A DNA stretch of 64,000 nucleotides from Pseudomonas sp. G.S.17 (GCF_038096165.1 NZ_CP151076.1:2353501-2417500); one strand, 5' to 3'. Numbered from the stretch's first letter, positions 27,619 to 36,717 are shown. A program made the numbers and translations. Notes: generated by a model not told the origin, from the sequence alone.

Positions 27619-28167
27619 TTAGCGCATCAACCTTTGCATCACATCGAGCATTTTTGGGCGCTGCGCAGTCCATTCGTCGCGGGTGATGCCCAGCAATACC
27701 ACATCAATACGTTCGTCGTTCTTGATGACGTTCTGACGACGCACGCCTTCGATACTGAAACCGAACTTCTGGTGCAGGCGGATCACCGCCTGATTGGTCG
27801 CCAGCACCTCGCAATTGAGCTTCTCCAGGCCTGCCGTATTAAAGGCGTGATCCAGCAGCCAGAACTCGACCCGGCTACCAACGCCTTTGCCTTGCAGCGT
27901 GCTGTCCAGATAAAAAGCCCAGTCGGCGCTGCGGTGTGTGGTGTTGATGGCATTCAACGCCACGACCCCGCAGGCAAGACCATCGATCAGCAGCACAAAT
28001 ACCGACTGGCGTGGATTGCCTTCAAGCGATTGCAGCCACGTAGCGTGCTCCGATTCGCTGATTTCATGATCGCTGTACATGAAACTGCGCACCGCGAGCT
28101 GGTTGCGCAGGTTGCGCACCTGGGCCTTGATGGATGGAGACGCTTCCAGTAACGGCAGGAACTGCAT
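27619..28167 (-). CDS. PseH-like GNAT acetyltransferase
   Basis: The 182-residue GNAT resembles PseH, which N-acetylates UDP-4-amino-4,6-dideoxy-N-acetyl-altrosamine in pseudaminic acid synthesis: the start VRNLRNQLAVRSFMYSDHEI, then HATWLQSL, WAFYLDSTLQGKGVGSRV (acetyl-CoA loop) and VIRLHQKFGFSIEGVRRQ fit that subgroup. No other pse, flagellin or polysaccharide gene is adjacent, so it is an orphan or acts on a different amine. AGGA precedes the ATG. GNAT membership is sure; the PseH role is inference. Confidence 0.75.
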   Translation of the reverse strand: MQFLPLLEASPSIKAQVRNLRNQLAVRSFMYSDHEISESEHATWLQSLEGNPRQSVFVLLIDGLACGVVALNAINTTHRSADWAFYLDSTLQGKGVGSRVEFWLLDHAFNTAGLEKLNCEVLATNQAVIRLHQKFGFSIEGVRRQNVIKNDERIDVVLLGITRDEWTAQRPKMLDVMQRLMR

Positions 28168-28707
28168 GGTGTTTGTCCTACGGGGATCAGGGAAGCAGAT
28201 TACTTCCAGGCGGCTGGCTCGGCAATCGAGTCAACGGTGAAGATGCTCTGCTCCGTGTTGGAGGCTTGCCCGCGAATCGTTGTAGGACCGGCTTTAGCCG
28301 GGAGGCAGTTGAGCGGCTCGCGACTGAAGTCGCTCCTACGGTCGCTCCTACGGTCGATCCTCCGGCTGATTCGCGGGCAAGCCTCGCTCCAACGGAATCG
28401 GCGTTCAGCCCTTGCCCTGTGCTTTGTTTTTTGTTTTCCGTGCCGCTATCTTGCCGACACCGCCAAACCCGACGAAGTCGGGCCGGACGTCAGCGCACAT
28501 GGTTTTCGTCTATTTTGCCGTAACAAAATGGACCCGGCCGTCAGGACGGAACCTGGATAAGCCGCACCGCGAATGCTGTTGGTGCCACTCGATTCGAAGC
28601 GCGGCGCCAGAATAAAGAGACGGAGACATTACTTCGCCTACAAGTTGCCTCCTACAGATAGAATTCGATTCGTTGTTGGAGCGACCTTTCCCTTGTGAGA
28701 CCTGACC
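28168..28707. other. 540-base REP-rich intergenic region
   Basis: No gene was found. It contains a nested REP cluster (28256-28393), then about 240 bases with a run rich in CG and a decayed REP half at 28633-28657 (GCCTACAAGTTGCCTCCTACAG). The divergent promoters of the two acetyltransferase genes should lie at its ends. Confidence 0.6.
28256..28393. repeat. Nested REP cluster: one family inserted in another
   Basis: The outer pair is the GTTGGAGCGAGG family; its left arm lacks four bases (GCGA), and the right arm (ending CCTCGCTCCAAC) is intact. Inside lies a GTAGGACCGGCTTTAGCCGG unit (28282-28301) and, further right, two tandem copies of GTCGCTCCTACG. The arrangement looks like successive REP insertion into a loop. 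Confidence 0.8.
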
Positions 28708-29244
28708 ATGAACCCAGCCCTGACCTTGCGCGACGCGCGTGAGGATGACATGCCTGCCGTACAGGCTATTTATGCGCAACACGTGCTGACCGGCCTCGCC
28801 AGCTTCGAACTGGAGGCGCCCAGTCTGGAAGAAATGCTGCGCCGCCGCGCGGAAATCCTGTCTCGGCGGTTGCCCTATCTGATTGCAGAGCTGGACGGCG
28901 AAGTCGTCGGTTATGGCTATGCCACTTTATACCGACCGCGACCGGCCTACCGTTTTACCGCCGAGGACTCGGTTTACATCAAAGATGGCATGGGCGGGCA
29001 GGGCATTGGTCAGGCGTTGCTGGCCGAAGTTATCGAACATTGTGTGCGCGGCGGCTGGCGGCAAATGATCGCGGTGATTGGCAATAGCGAGAACATCGCG
29101 TCGATTCGCTTGCACGAACGGATGGGTTTTCGGCGGGTCGGTGTATTCGAAGCGGTGGGTTTCAAGCACGGGCGCTGGGTCGACACTGTCCTCATGCAGC
29201 GGGCCCTGGGCGACGGCTCGCTCGGCGTGCCCGACGATCAATAG
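28708..29244 (+). CDS. N-acetyltransferase of the MnaT/phosphinothricin type
   Basis: The 178-residue GNAT begins LTLRDAREDDMPAVQAIYAQHV, as in phosphinothricin/L-amino acid N-acyltransferases (MnaT, Pat). The acetyl-CoA loop is GMGGQGIGQALL, followed by the RMGFRRVGVFEAVGFKHGRW signature that binds the substrate amine. It probably acetylates methionine sulfone or similar glutamine-synthetase inhibitors; a broader amino acid range is possible. GAGA precedes the ATG, and it forms no operon. Confidence 0.85.
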   Translation: MNPALTLRDAREDDMPAVQAIYAQHVLTGLASFELEAPSLEEMLRRRAEILSRRLPYLIAELDGEVVGYGYATLYRPRPAYRFTAEDSVYIKDGMGGQGIGQALLAEVIEHCVRGGWRQMIAVIGNSENIASIRLHERMGFRRVGVFEAVGFKHGRWVDTVLMQRALGDGSLGVPDDQ

Positions 29245-29395
29245 ACTGTTTGCATATTAGTTTAGAAGTTAAATGCATTTTCGGAATGTTTTTACCGGTG
29301 ATATGGTTTTAACCAGTCACTGGAACCTTGAGAAAAGTTATTAAAAGGATTTTCAGATGACGGCCTGACCTCATCACTTCTCAAGGAAACACCGC

Positions 29396-30469
29396 ATGAC
29401 AGCATTTGATCATTTGACCCGTCGTCGTCTGCTGGGCCTGGCCAGTGTCGCACTGGCCAGCCCGTTGCTGGCTTCCCTGCCGCGTTCCGCCTGGGCCGTG
29501 GACGAGCATGCCGGGCATCAGGCTGACATCGGTGCCGAGCCTGCCGGAACCGGCGAGTTCATCAAGCTTGCCGAACCGCGCGCCCTCAAGCTGGCAATCA
29601 ACCTCAATGCGGTGTGTCTGGCGCCGGTAGTGATTGCTCACGGTCAGGGTTTCTTCAAGAAGCACAATCTCGATGTAGAGCTGGTCAATTTCGGCAACTC
29701 CACCGAAGTGCTGCTCGAAGCCATCGCCACCGGCAAGGCCGATGCCGGGATTGGCATGGCGTTGCGCTGGCTCAAGGCGCTGGAGCAGGGCTTCGATGTC
29801 AAGCTCACGGCCGGTACCCATGGCGGCTGCCTGCGTTTGCTCAGTGCCGCTAACGGCACCGTCAACAAGCTCGAAGACCTCAAGGGCAAGGCCATCGGTG
29901 TGACCGACATGGCCAGCCCGGATCGCAATTTCTTCTCCATCCTGCTGAAAAAGCACGGTGTCGATCCGGTACGTGACGTCGAGTGGCGGCTGTATCCGGC
30001 GGATCTGCTCGGCAGCGCGCTGGAGCGTGGCGAAGTGCAGGCCGTGAGCGGCAGTGACCCGTTCATGTATCGCTTGATCAAGTCCGGCCAGGCGCGGGAG
30101 CTGTCGACCAACCTGGTTGAGGAATACGCCAATCTCAGTTGCTGCGTGGTCGGCGTGACCGGCAGGCTGGTGCGTGAAGACAAGCGCGTGGCTGCGGCGC
30201 TGACCCAGGCGATTCTCGAAGCCCATGACTATTCAGTGAAAAATCCCGCAGTGGTCGCCAAAGGCTTCCAGGCCTATGCGCTGAACACGTCTACCGAGGA
30301 AGTCGAAGCGATCCTGCACGACCACACCCACGGCCACCACGCGGTTGGCGCGACCTTGACTCAGGAGATCGTCACCTACGTGACGGATTTGCAGACCGTT
30401 GAGGTCATTCGCCAAAGCACCGATGCCAAGGCGTTTGCCAAGGAGATCACCGCCGATGTCTTCAGCTGA
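29396..30469 (+). CDS. NitT/TauT-family ABC transporter substrate-binding protein with Tat-type signal
   Basis: The 357-residue periplasmic protein starts with a twin-arginine leader, THLTRRRLLG-like (TRRRLLGLA), with cleavage near PRSAWA. The rest is a NrtA/CmpA/SsuA-like binding fold: NLNAVCLAPVVIAHGQGFF, VLLEAIATGKADAGIGMALR and GVTDMASPDRNF. Family members bind nitrate, bicarbonate, sulfonates or taurine; the ligand here is unknown. A His-rich HGHH stretch near residue 315 is uncommon. AAGGAA precedes the ATG. Its end overlaps the permease gene by 14 bases. Confidence 0.85.
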   Translation: MTAFDHLTRRRLLGLASVALASPLLASLPRSAWAVDEHAGHQADIGAEPAGTGEFIKLAEPRALKLAINLNAVCLAPVVIAHGQGFFKKHNLDVELVNFGNSTEVLLEAIATGKADAGIGMALRWLKALEQGFDVKLTAGTHGGCLRLLSAANGTVNKLEDLKGKAIGVTDMASPDRNFFSILLKKHGVDPVRDVEWRLYPADLLGSALERGEVQAVSGSDPFMYRLIKSGQARELSTNLVEEYANLSCCVVGVTGRLVREDKRVAAALTQAILEAHDYSVKNPAVVAKGFQAYALNTSTEEVEAILHDHTHGHHAVGATLTQEIVTYVTDLQTVEVIRQSTDAKAFAKEITADVFS

Positions 30470-31454
30470 AGCAATTTCCCGGGTCGATTCGCCAGTGCGT
30501 GCTCCGGCACGTATCTGGGTGCAAGGCGCAGTGGCCGTCGCGGCCTGGATCGCGGTCGCTGCACTGATCGTCTACATGCCCAATGCCACGCGCAACTGGC
30601 CGATGACTCAAGGCCTGGCCAATCTGTGTCTGGTGGTCGCCGCGCTGATCGGGCTGGCGGGGATTGTCGGACGCTGGTTGCCGGCCGTTTCGCGCCGGGT
30701 CAAACCTGCCGGGGCCTGGCTGATTGCTTTGCCAATTCTGCTGGGTATCTGGGAATTGCTCACCGCCAAGCTGGGCGTGTTGCCGGTGCCTTTTTTCGCG
30801 CCGCCGCAAGCGCTGCTTGATGTGTATGTCGAGGATTGGTCACGGCTGGGCGACAGCCTGCTGCATTCGGCGGTGTTGCTCGGCACTGGCGTTGCCCTCG
30901 GTGCGGCGACCGGCTTTGTCGCTGGCGTGGCCATCGGTTGGTCCACCAGCATTGGCTACTGGTTGCATCCGGTGCTGCGGATTCTCGGCCCGGTGCCGTC
31001 CACGGCGTTGCTGCCGCTGTGTTTCTTCCTGTTCCCGACCAGTTGGAGCGCAAGCGTGTTTCTGATTGCACTGGCCACCTGGTTTCCGGTCACGGTGCTG
31101 ACCTGGTCCGGCGTCGCCAGTGTCGACAAGGCTTACTACGACGTAGCGCGGACTTTGGGCGCCAAGCCGGGTTTCCTGATTTTCAACGTGGCGATTCCCG
31201 CAGCGCTGCCCCACGTGTTCGTCGGCCTGTTCATGGGTCTGGGCGCATCGTTTTCGACGCTGGTGGTGGCGGAAATGATGGGCGTCAAATCCGGCATCGG
31301 CTGGTATCTGCAATGGGCGCAAGGCTGGGCGGCTTACGCCAACATGTATGCCGCGCTGCTGATCATGGCGCTGGCCTGTTCGGGGCTGATTTCCGGTCTG
31401 TTCCTGATTCGTGATCGCCTGTTGGCCTGGCAGCAAGGAGCCATGAAATGGTAG
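30456..31454 (+). CDS. NitT/TauT-family ABC transporter permease
   Basis: The 332-residue protein has a cytoplasmic N-terminus of about 25 residues and two early membrane segments beyond the usual six, so it is longer than SsuC-type permeases. The EAA loop reads VARTLGAKPGFLIFNVAIPAALPHV. The start at 30456 lies ten bases after AAGGAG and inside the end of the binding-protein gene, so coupling is probable. It ends ATGAAATGGTAG, overlapping the ATPase start by seven bases. Confidence 0.85.
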   Translation: MSSAEAISRVDSPVRAPARIWVQGAVAVAAWIAVAALIVYMPNATRNWPMTQGLANLCLVVAALIGLAGIVGRWLPAVSRRVKPAGAWLIALPILLGIWELLTAKLGVLPVPFFAPPQALLDVYVEDWSRLGDSLLHSAVLLGTGVALGAATGFVAGVAIGWSTSIGYWLHPVLRILGPVPSTALLPLCFFLFPTSWSASVFLIALATWFPVTVLTWSGVASVDKAYYDVARTLGAKPGFLIFNVAIPAALPHVFVGLFMGLGASFSTLVVAEMMGVKSGIGWYLQWAQGWAAYANMYAALLIMALACSGLISGLFLIRDRLLAWQQGAMKW

Positions 31455-32242
31455 CGGCAGCTTTCGATACAACGGCTACACAAACGGCCGGATTGGCCCT
31501 GCGCATTGAACACCTCAGCCACGGTTTCGCCCTGGACGGCCAACGTCTGCCCGTACTGGAAAAAGTCTCCATCGATGTTGCCCCTGGTGAATTCGTCGCC
31601 TTGCTGGGACCATCCGGCTGCGGCAAGTCGACCTTGCTGCGCCTGGTCGCCGGGCTGGAGCCTGCTGATTCCGGCGCGCTGCTGGCCGACGGCGAGCCAA
31701 TCACCGGGCCTGATCCGAGTCGGGTCGTGGTGTTTCAGGACCCGACGCTGTACCCGTGGCGGCGGGTCTGGGACAACGTCGCGCTGGGCTTGCAGGCTCA
31801 GGGGTTGCTCAAGACGCATCGGGCCAAAGTCGATGCCGCGCTGGCCAAAGTCGGTTTGAGTGAGTTCGGCCGCGCTTATCCCCGGCAATTGTCCGGCGGC
31901 ATGGCACAGCGGGTGGCATTGGCGCGGGCGCTGGTCAACGAACCACGCCTGCTGATTCTCGACGAGCCGTTGGGCAAGCTGGATTCTCTGACCCGCATCA
32001 CCATGCAGAAAGAGCTGATCGATCTGTGGCAACGTCAGGGCTACACGGCGTTGCTGGTCACCCATGACGTGGAAGAGGCGTTGCTGTTGGCCAACCGGGT
32101 CATCGTGTTCAGCGACCGCCCGGCCAGTATCAAGGCGCAACTGACCATCGAGCGCCCGTATCCACGCCATCGGGATGACCCTTATCTGGTCGATCTGCGC
32201 AAACAGATTCTCGGCCTGCTGGGGCTGGGGGAAAGCTGGTAG
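31448..32242 (+). CDS. NitT/TauT-family ABC transporter ATP-binding protein
   Basis: The 264-residue ATPase completes the importer. Motifs: Walker A GPSGCGKST, Q-loop QDPTLYPWRRVWDN, signature LSGGMAQRVALARA, Walker B LLILDEPLGKLD and switch His in VTHDVEEA. The QDPTLYPW pattern belongs to the SsuB/TauB/NrtD subgroup. AAGGAG precedes the ATG by eight bases. It is the last gene of the operon and converges on a small gene 13 bases away. Confidence 0.88.
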   Translation: MVAAAFDTTATQTAGLALRIEHLSHGFALDGQRLPVLEKVSIDVAPGEFVALLGPSGCGKSTLLRLVAGLEPADSGALLADGEPITGPDPSRVVVFQDPTLYPWRRVWDNVALGLQAQGLLKTHRAKVDAALAKVGLSEFGRAYPRQLSGGMAQRVALARALVNEPRLLILDEPLGKLDSLTRITMQKELIDLWQRQGYTALLVTHDVEEALLLANRVIVFSDRPASIKAQLTIERPYPRHRDDPYLVDLRKQILGLLGLGESW

Positions 32243-32255
32243 CTCAACCTGGCAA

Positions 32256-32501
32256 TCAGAGCCTGGAATGGCCGGCGTATTCCGACATTTCCGTGAAGCA
32301 GGCCAGGTCTACCAGCAGCAAGTCCCATTCGACGCCATCGACAAAATCGTCCAGATGCGCGCTGCTGGCGTCGGCCATGGCAATGTTCATCAGCGGATCT
32401 GCGGGTTCGTGGCCGGTAACCTCGGTGTCGAGTCCGGTTTGTTCCGGGCTCGCCTCGCGGCGTGGAAACCAGGATTCCTTGAGCTGCGATAGAGTGAACA
32501 T
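32256..32501 (-). CDS. Small acidic protein, unknown function
   Basis: An 81-residue frame starts MFTLSQLKESWFPRREAS after a clear AAAGGAG site ten bases upstream. The C-terminal half is rich in Asp, Glu and Leu (DDFVDGVEWDLLLVDLACFTE), suggesting an acidic helix. No membrane span or signal peptide is evident. The frame continues upstream to 32786 but that part lacks a site and overlaps the TetR start. I do not recognise the family; conservation in other Pseudomonas would decide whether it is real. Confidence 0.5.
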   Translation of the reverse strand: MFTLSQLKESWFPRREASPEQTGLDTEVTGHEPADPLMNIAMADASSAHLDDFVDGVEWDLLLVDLACFTEMSEYAGHSRL

Positions 32502-32773
32502 AAGCAGAAGCTCCTTTTCGATGGCAAGGCATGCAAGCCGTTGATCGTCTCTGTGCACTATTAATGGACGGCACGGGGTCAAGTGGCTGTCATTAGTGCG
32601 TGCTACATCCGTGTCAGCAGCGGATTTGCTGGCTCGACACTCCAGAACAGTGAATCCCCTGAAAATAGCGTGCCAATGTGCAGTCTGATGGCCATCCGAT
32701 CTCGCGGGCGGCATTGATTGCGACAATTTGTCTTTGTGGGTAGGGTACGCGGCTGCCCAAGAAGGAGCTTGAA

Positions 32774-33427
32774 ATGACTCAGTCAATCCCGCCTGGAGTC
32801 GCAGCGGATCTGCCAGTCACCCCGAAACATCGGCGTGCGCCCAAGGGCGAAAAGCGTCGCGAAGAATTGCTCGATGCTGCATTGCAGGTGTTTTCCCTGG
32901 AAGGCTACAGCGGCGCGTCCATGGCCCAGGTCGCCGGCATCGTGGGAATTTCCGTGGCCGGATTGCTGCACCACTTCCCGAGCAAGATTTCCCTGCTGAT
33001 GGGCGTTTTGCAGCGCCGTGATGAGGTCAATCAACGCATCGCCGATGAAGTCCGGGCGGAAAAAACCTTGTCGGGTCTGTTGGGTAGCCTGCGGGCAATC
33101 AACCGTTCCAATGCGACGGCGCCCGGTGTGGTGCGCGCGTTCACCATCCTCAATGCAGAAAGCCTGGTGGAGAATCAGCCAGCCTGGCAGTGGTTTCAGG
33201 AGCGTTATCAGGGGATTTACGGGCGTCTATATAGCCAGTTCGCCGATCTGGTGGAAATGGGGGAAGTACGCGGGGATGTGGATCTTGCGGGCTTGATCCA
33301 GGAGATTCTGGCGATGATGGACGGTTTGCAGATCCAGTGGCTGCGGTTTCCCGATCAGCTTGATCTGGTGGAGCGATTCGACAGCTATATCGCGCGGGTC
33401 GACACAGCGATAAGAGCTCGTCCCTGA
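32774..33427 (+). CDS. TetR-family transcriptional regulator
   Basis: The 217-residue regulator has an N-terminal TetR DNA-binding domain at residues 27-75 (RREELLDAALQVFSLEGYSG; VGISVAGLLHHFPSKISLL) and an all-helical C-terminal ligand domain. AAGGAG precedes the ATG by seven bases. It is divergent from the small acidic gene and convergent with the GH3 gene. Possible targets are either neighbour; in several Pseudomonas a TetR protein controls glucosidase genes, but here that is inference. Confidence 0.88.
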   Translation: MTQSIPPGVAADLPVTPKHRRAPKGEKRREELLDAALQVFSLEGYSGASMAQVAGIVGISVAGLLHHFPSKISLLMGVLQRRDEVNQRIADEVRAEKTLSGLLGSLRAINRSNATAPGVVRAFTILNAESLVENQPAWQWFQERYQGIYGRLYSQFADLVEMGEVRGDVDLAGLIQEILAMMDGLQIQWLRFPDQLDLVERFDSYIARVDTAIRARP

Positions 33428-33454
33428 GCCTTGATCTATCCCTGAATCAACCGA

Positions 33455-36229
33455 TCAATTGTCTTCGGTCGTGTCCATCTCATCGTCGGTGTTCTGGTTC
33501 AGAACGCCACCGGTCTTGACCGTCGGCAGTTCACGCAGCGTCGAGTTCAACGCCGAACGTGGCAGCGGGTTGCTGGTGGTGGTCGACAGTTCCTGACGGA
33601 ACGGGTTGACCAGCCTGGCGTTCAGGCGAATATCCTGCGACGACGCGCCCACCGACAGATTGAAGCTGTCTGCGTCCACGACCCATTGCTTGCTGGTCAC
33701 ATCGTAGTAGGCCAACGAACGGTCGTTGAGCTCGATGGTGACGTGCTTGCTCTCGCCCGGATTCAGGAACACTTTCTTGTAGCCCTTGAGTTCCTTGAGC
33801 GCGCGCTCGACTTTCGGATTCTGCTGACCGACATACAGCTCGGCCACTTCCGAACCACCCACCTTGCCGGTGTTGGTCAGATCGAACGACACCTTGATCG
33901 GCGTGTTGCCCACGGCGACACCTGGGGTGACGCTGATGTTGCTGTAGCCGAACGTGGTGTACGACAGGCCGTAACCAAACGGGTAGAGCGGCTTGGTGCC
34001 GTTCTTCTCGTAACCGCGATAGCCCAGGAACAAGTCGTCCTTGTAGCTCATCTCGGCGAGGGTTTCCGCATTGTCGAATTTCGGGAAGGTCGCATAGATC
34101 GGGTTGTCTTCGATGTTGCGTTCGATACTGATCGGCAGCTTGCCCGACGGGTTGACCTTGCCGAACAGAATCTCGGCCAGGGCCTGACCACCGTTCTGAC
34201 CTGGATAGAACGCATGCAGCGCAGCCGGAACCTGATCGATCCAGTCGCTCATCTTCAGGCCGGTACCGCCATGCAGGGTCACCACGGTATTGGGGTTGAC
34301 CTTGGCGATGCTCTGGATCAGCTCACCCTGGAACTCTGGCAGATCGAAGCTGTGGTCGAAACCTTCACCTTCATATTCGTTGTTGTTGCCCACTGCGACC
34401 AGGACCGCGTCGTACTTGGACAGATCCTGCGGCGCAGCCAGGGATGCCCAGCTCATCTGCACGCCTACCATGCCGCCCATTGTCGAGAGGTAGCCCGGAC
34501 GACGGGAGTATTCCAGCTTGATGTCGTAGGCCTTGCCCGCTTCCAGATTGACCTTGGCGAACTGCGGAATGGTCGGCGGGATGCTGTTGTTGATCAGCGG
34601 CTTGCCATCACCATTGTTGATGATCTGCTTGCCATTGACCCACAGGCGAATGGCGCCGTCGGCACGCACCTTGAACACCTGGTCGCCGCTGACGGCCGGA
34701 GTGAACTGGCCGCTGTAACGGATCGAGGTATTGGAATCATCGCCAGTGATATTGCCGCTGGTCTGACCGTTGTAATCGGTGGAGGTATTGCCGGTGCTGT
34801 ACGCGTCATCGGCGCTCGGCAGCTTGCCGTCGGACCAGTCGAGATTGACGCGGGTGTCGGTGCGGGTAACCGATGGGTCACCGGACCAGTTGGCGTTGCT
34901 GAAGAACTCGGCTTTCAGACCTTTTACGCTCTTGCCATTGGTGTCGGTGCTGGTCCAGTTCGTCGTGGTCGGGTCCAGGGACAGGCCGTCGATGAACTCG
35001 ACTTTGGCGCCTTTGGCGATCTGTTGCAGGCCGCTCAGCTCGCTGATGTAGTTGGCGGCCATGACGTTGGCGCTACCAAAACCGGTTGGCGGCGCATATT
35101 TGGCCAGGCTGCCGACCACCGCGATGGTTTTGACTTTCCTGGCGTCCAGCGGCAGCAGGCTGTCCTGGTTTTTCAGCAGCACGATGCCTTCACGGGCAGC
35201 GTTCAACGCAACACGGTTGCTGGTGGCGCTGTTCATGTTGTGGGTGGTCAACGGCGCTTTGCTGTCGAACTTGTACAGGTAGATCTGCTTGAGAATGCGA
35301 CGGACCTTGTCATCGATGGTCGCGCTGCTCAGCTCGCCGCTGTCCAGGAATGGCTTGAGAATGGTGCTATTCATCTGGTAGCCCATCATGTCCAGGTCAG
35401 TACCGGCCTGGGCAGCGTTCAAGCCGTTGACCACAGCGTTGTAATCGCTCTGGACGAAGCCTGGATAGCCCCATTCGGTCTTGAGGATCTGGCGCATCAG
35501 GTGCTGGTTTTCGCAGGCGTATTCGCCGTTCACTTTCTGAAACGAACACATCATCATCGCCACTTTGCTGTTCTTCGACACGGACTCGAAGGACGGCAGG
35601 GTCATCTCGCGCAGCACGCGCTCGCTGATGATTTCGTCCAGGTGGAAGCGATTGCTTTCCTGGTCATTGGCCGCGTAGTGCTTGGCGTTGGCCCAGACAC
35701 CACGGGACTGGATGCCGTTGATGACCGCAGGGCCCAGGCTGGCGCCGAGGAACGGATCTTCACCGGAGAGGTATTCGAAGGCGCGACCGCTGTACGGCAT
35801 GCGGTACAGGTTGACGCCGGGGCCGGTAATGAACTGGTAACCACCGGAAGCCGTGTCATAACCCAGGGCGCGGCCCAGGTCGATGGCACGACGCGGGTTC
35901 CAGGTCGCGGCCAGGTTCGGGCCGGACGGGTAAACCACGCCCTGATCATTGCCTTCGCTGGTGTAACGCACACCGACGCCGCCGTCGGCACCGTGAATCT
36001 GCGGAACGCCGTACTGGGTCAGTGGCTTGACGTCCCAGCCGCCGGTGCCGCCGATATAGGCCAGTTTTTCTTCCATGGTCATTTTGGCCAGGGTCTTGTC
36101 GGCGGCTTTTTCCGCTCGCGTGACCATGCCTTCGTTCAGCGCAGGGCTGGTCGCCGCATGTACCTGCGACACCGCCAATGCCAGCAGCGCCAAAGCCGAC
36201 TGGGCGCCAATCATTTTCCGTTTGTTCAT
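33455..36229 (-). CDS. Secreted GH3 beta-glucosidase with PA14-like insert
   Basis: The 924-residue glycosidase has a Sec signal peptide (MNKRKMIGAQSALALLALAVSQVHA). The (alpha/beta)8 domain follows with KHYAANDQES and the catalytic Asp in GFVQSDYNAV. An alpha/beta sandwich half (VLLKNQDSLLPLD) is interrupted by a PA14-like domain at about residues 430-600 (VFKVRADGAIRLWVNGKQI), and a fibronectin III-like C-terminus ends in an acidic tail. PA14 inserts often choose oligosaccharide length. The start at 36229 follows CGGAGA. The enzyme hydrolyses beta-glucosides; xylosides are possible. The T2SS operon across the intergenic region could export it. Confidence 0.9.
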   Translation of the reverse strand: MNKRKMIGAQSALALLALAVSQVHAATSPALNEGMVTRAEKAADKTLAKMTMEEKLAYIGGTGGWDVKPLTQYGVPQIHGADGGVGVRYTSEGNDQGVVYPSGPNLAATWNPRRAIDLGRALGYDTASGGYQFITGPGVNLYRMPYSGRAFEYLSGEDPFLGASLGPAVINGIQSRGVWANAKHYAANDQESNRFHLDEIISERVLREMTLPSFESVSKNSKVAMMMCSFQKVNGEYACENQHLMRQILKTEWGYPGFVQSDYNAVVNGLNAAQAGTDLDMMGYQMNSTILKPFLDSGELSSATIDDKVRRILKQIYLYKFDSKAPLTTHNMNSATSNRVALNAAREGIVLLKNQDSLLPLDARKVKTIAVVGSLAKYAPPTGFGSANVMAANYISELSGLQQIAKGAKVEFIDGLSLDPTTTNWTSTDTNGKSVKGLKAEFFSNANWSGDPSVTRTDTRVNLDWSDGKLPSADDAYSTGNTSTDYNGQTSGNITGDDSNTSIRYSGQFTPAVSGDQVFKVRADGAIRLWVNGKQIINNGDGKPLINNSIPPTIPQFAKVNLEAGKAYDIKLEYSRRPGYLSTMGGMVGVQMSWASLAAPQDLSKYDAVLVAVGNNNEYEGEGFDHSFDLPEFQGELIQSIAKVNPNTVVTLHGGTGLKMSDWIDQVPAALHAFYPGQNGGQALAEILFGKVNPSGKLPISIERNIEDNPIYATFPKFDNAETLAEMSYKDDLFLGYRGYEKNGTKPLYPFGYGLSYTTFGYSNISVTPGVAVGNTPIKVSFDLTNTGKVGGSEVAELYVGQQNPKVERALKELKGYKKVFLNPGESKHVTIELNDRSLAYYDVTSKQWVVDADSFNLSVGASSQDIRLNARLVNPFRQELSTTTSNPLPRSALNSTLRELPTVKTGGVLNQNTDDEMDTTEDN

Positions 36230-36717
36230 GTGTATCTCCGACAACTGCTCATTCAAATTCATCGCCGGGAAGTATGTATCCCGGCAAAGTGTGTTACGTT
36301 TCTTCAGGCAATAGTTGGCCAATATCGCAACTTTGAGCGTGATGGCTCATTGCAATAATTGGTTAATTTCGACGATTTAATATTATAAGAATTGTCTAAG
36401 TTGCACTTCTTGCGAGCTATCAAGGTGCCATCATAAAAATGGGTTTGGCAGGTCGCAAGCGGCGTAATTAAGACAATTCTTGTCATAAGAAGTCAAACAA
36501 AAGCTCATTCAGTTCGCTTTTGAGTGGTTTTTCGACTTTTTTGCTTACAATTTTGAACTCTCGCTAAACCTACTGGTCGATTGGTTTAAGAATTTTCAGT
36601 GCAGGCCTATCAGCTTGATGGCCTTTTGCCGGAGTTCTCTTAAGTTGCATGGAAATGTCCTGAATTGCTCAGGCTGTTTTTATGTCTATTGATTATATTT
36701 GTGTGTGGAGATTGTTT
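36230..36717. other. AT-rich 488-base intergenic region upstream of the GH3 gene
   Basis: No gene is credible. GC content is visibly lower than in the flanks. It holds the imperfect palindrome 36383-36488, a direct repeat TCTAAGTTGCA (36395-36405) and TCTTAAGTTGCA (36638-36649), and the promoters of the divergent GH3 gene and the small secreted gene. Confidence 0.6.
36383..36488. repeat. AT-rich imperfect palindrome, about 105 bases (MITE-like or structured leader)
   Basis: AAGAATTGTCTAA (36387-36399) mirrors TTAAGACAATTCTT (36468-36481) with one base gap. Inner pairs CTTGCGA/TCGCAAG (36409-36415/36453-36459) and TGCCA/TGGCA (36426-36430/36446-36450) share the same axis, and TTAT/ATAA extends the outside. 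The element differs in composition from the genome. Confidence 0.55.

Noticed and set aside
28400..28620. Possible small gene in the REP-rich gap (frames at 28412 and 28510)
   Set aside because: Frames overlap on both strands, lack ribosome sites and have no recognisable sequence.
33686..36358. 890-codon plus-strand open frame antisense to the GH3 gene
   Set aside because: The GH3 reading is fully supported by signal peptide, catalytic motifs and domain order. The antisense product shows no recognisable motif.
36304..36486. 60-codon minus-strand frame in the AT-rich region
   Set aside because: No ribosome site, no domain, and it lies over the palindromic element.
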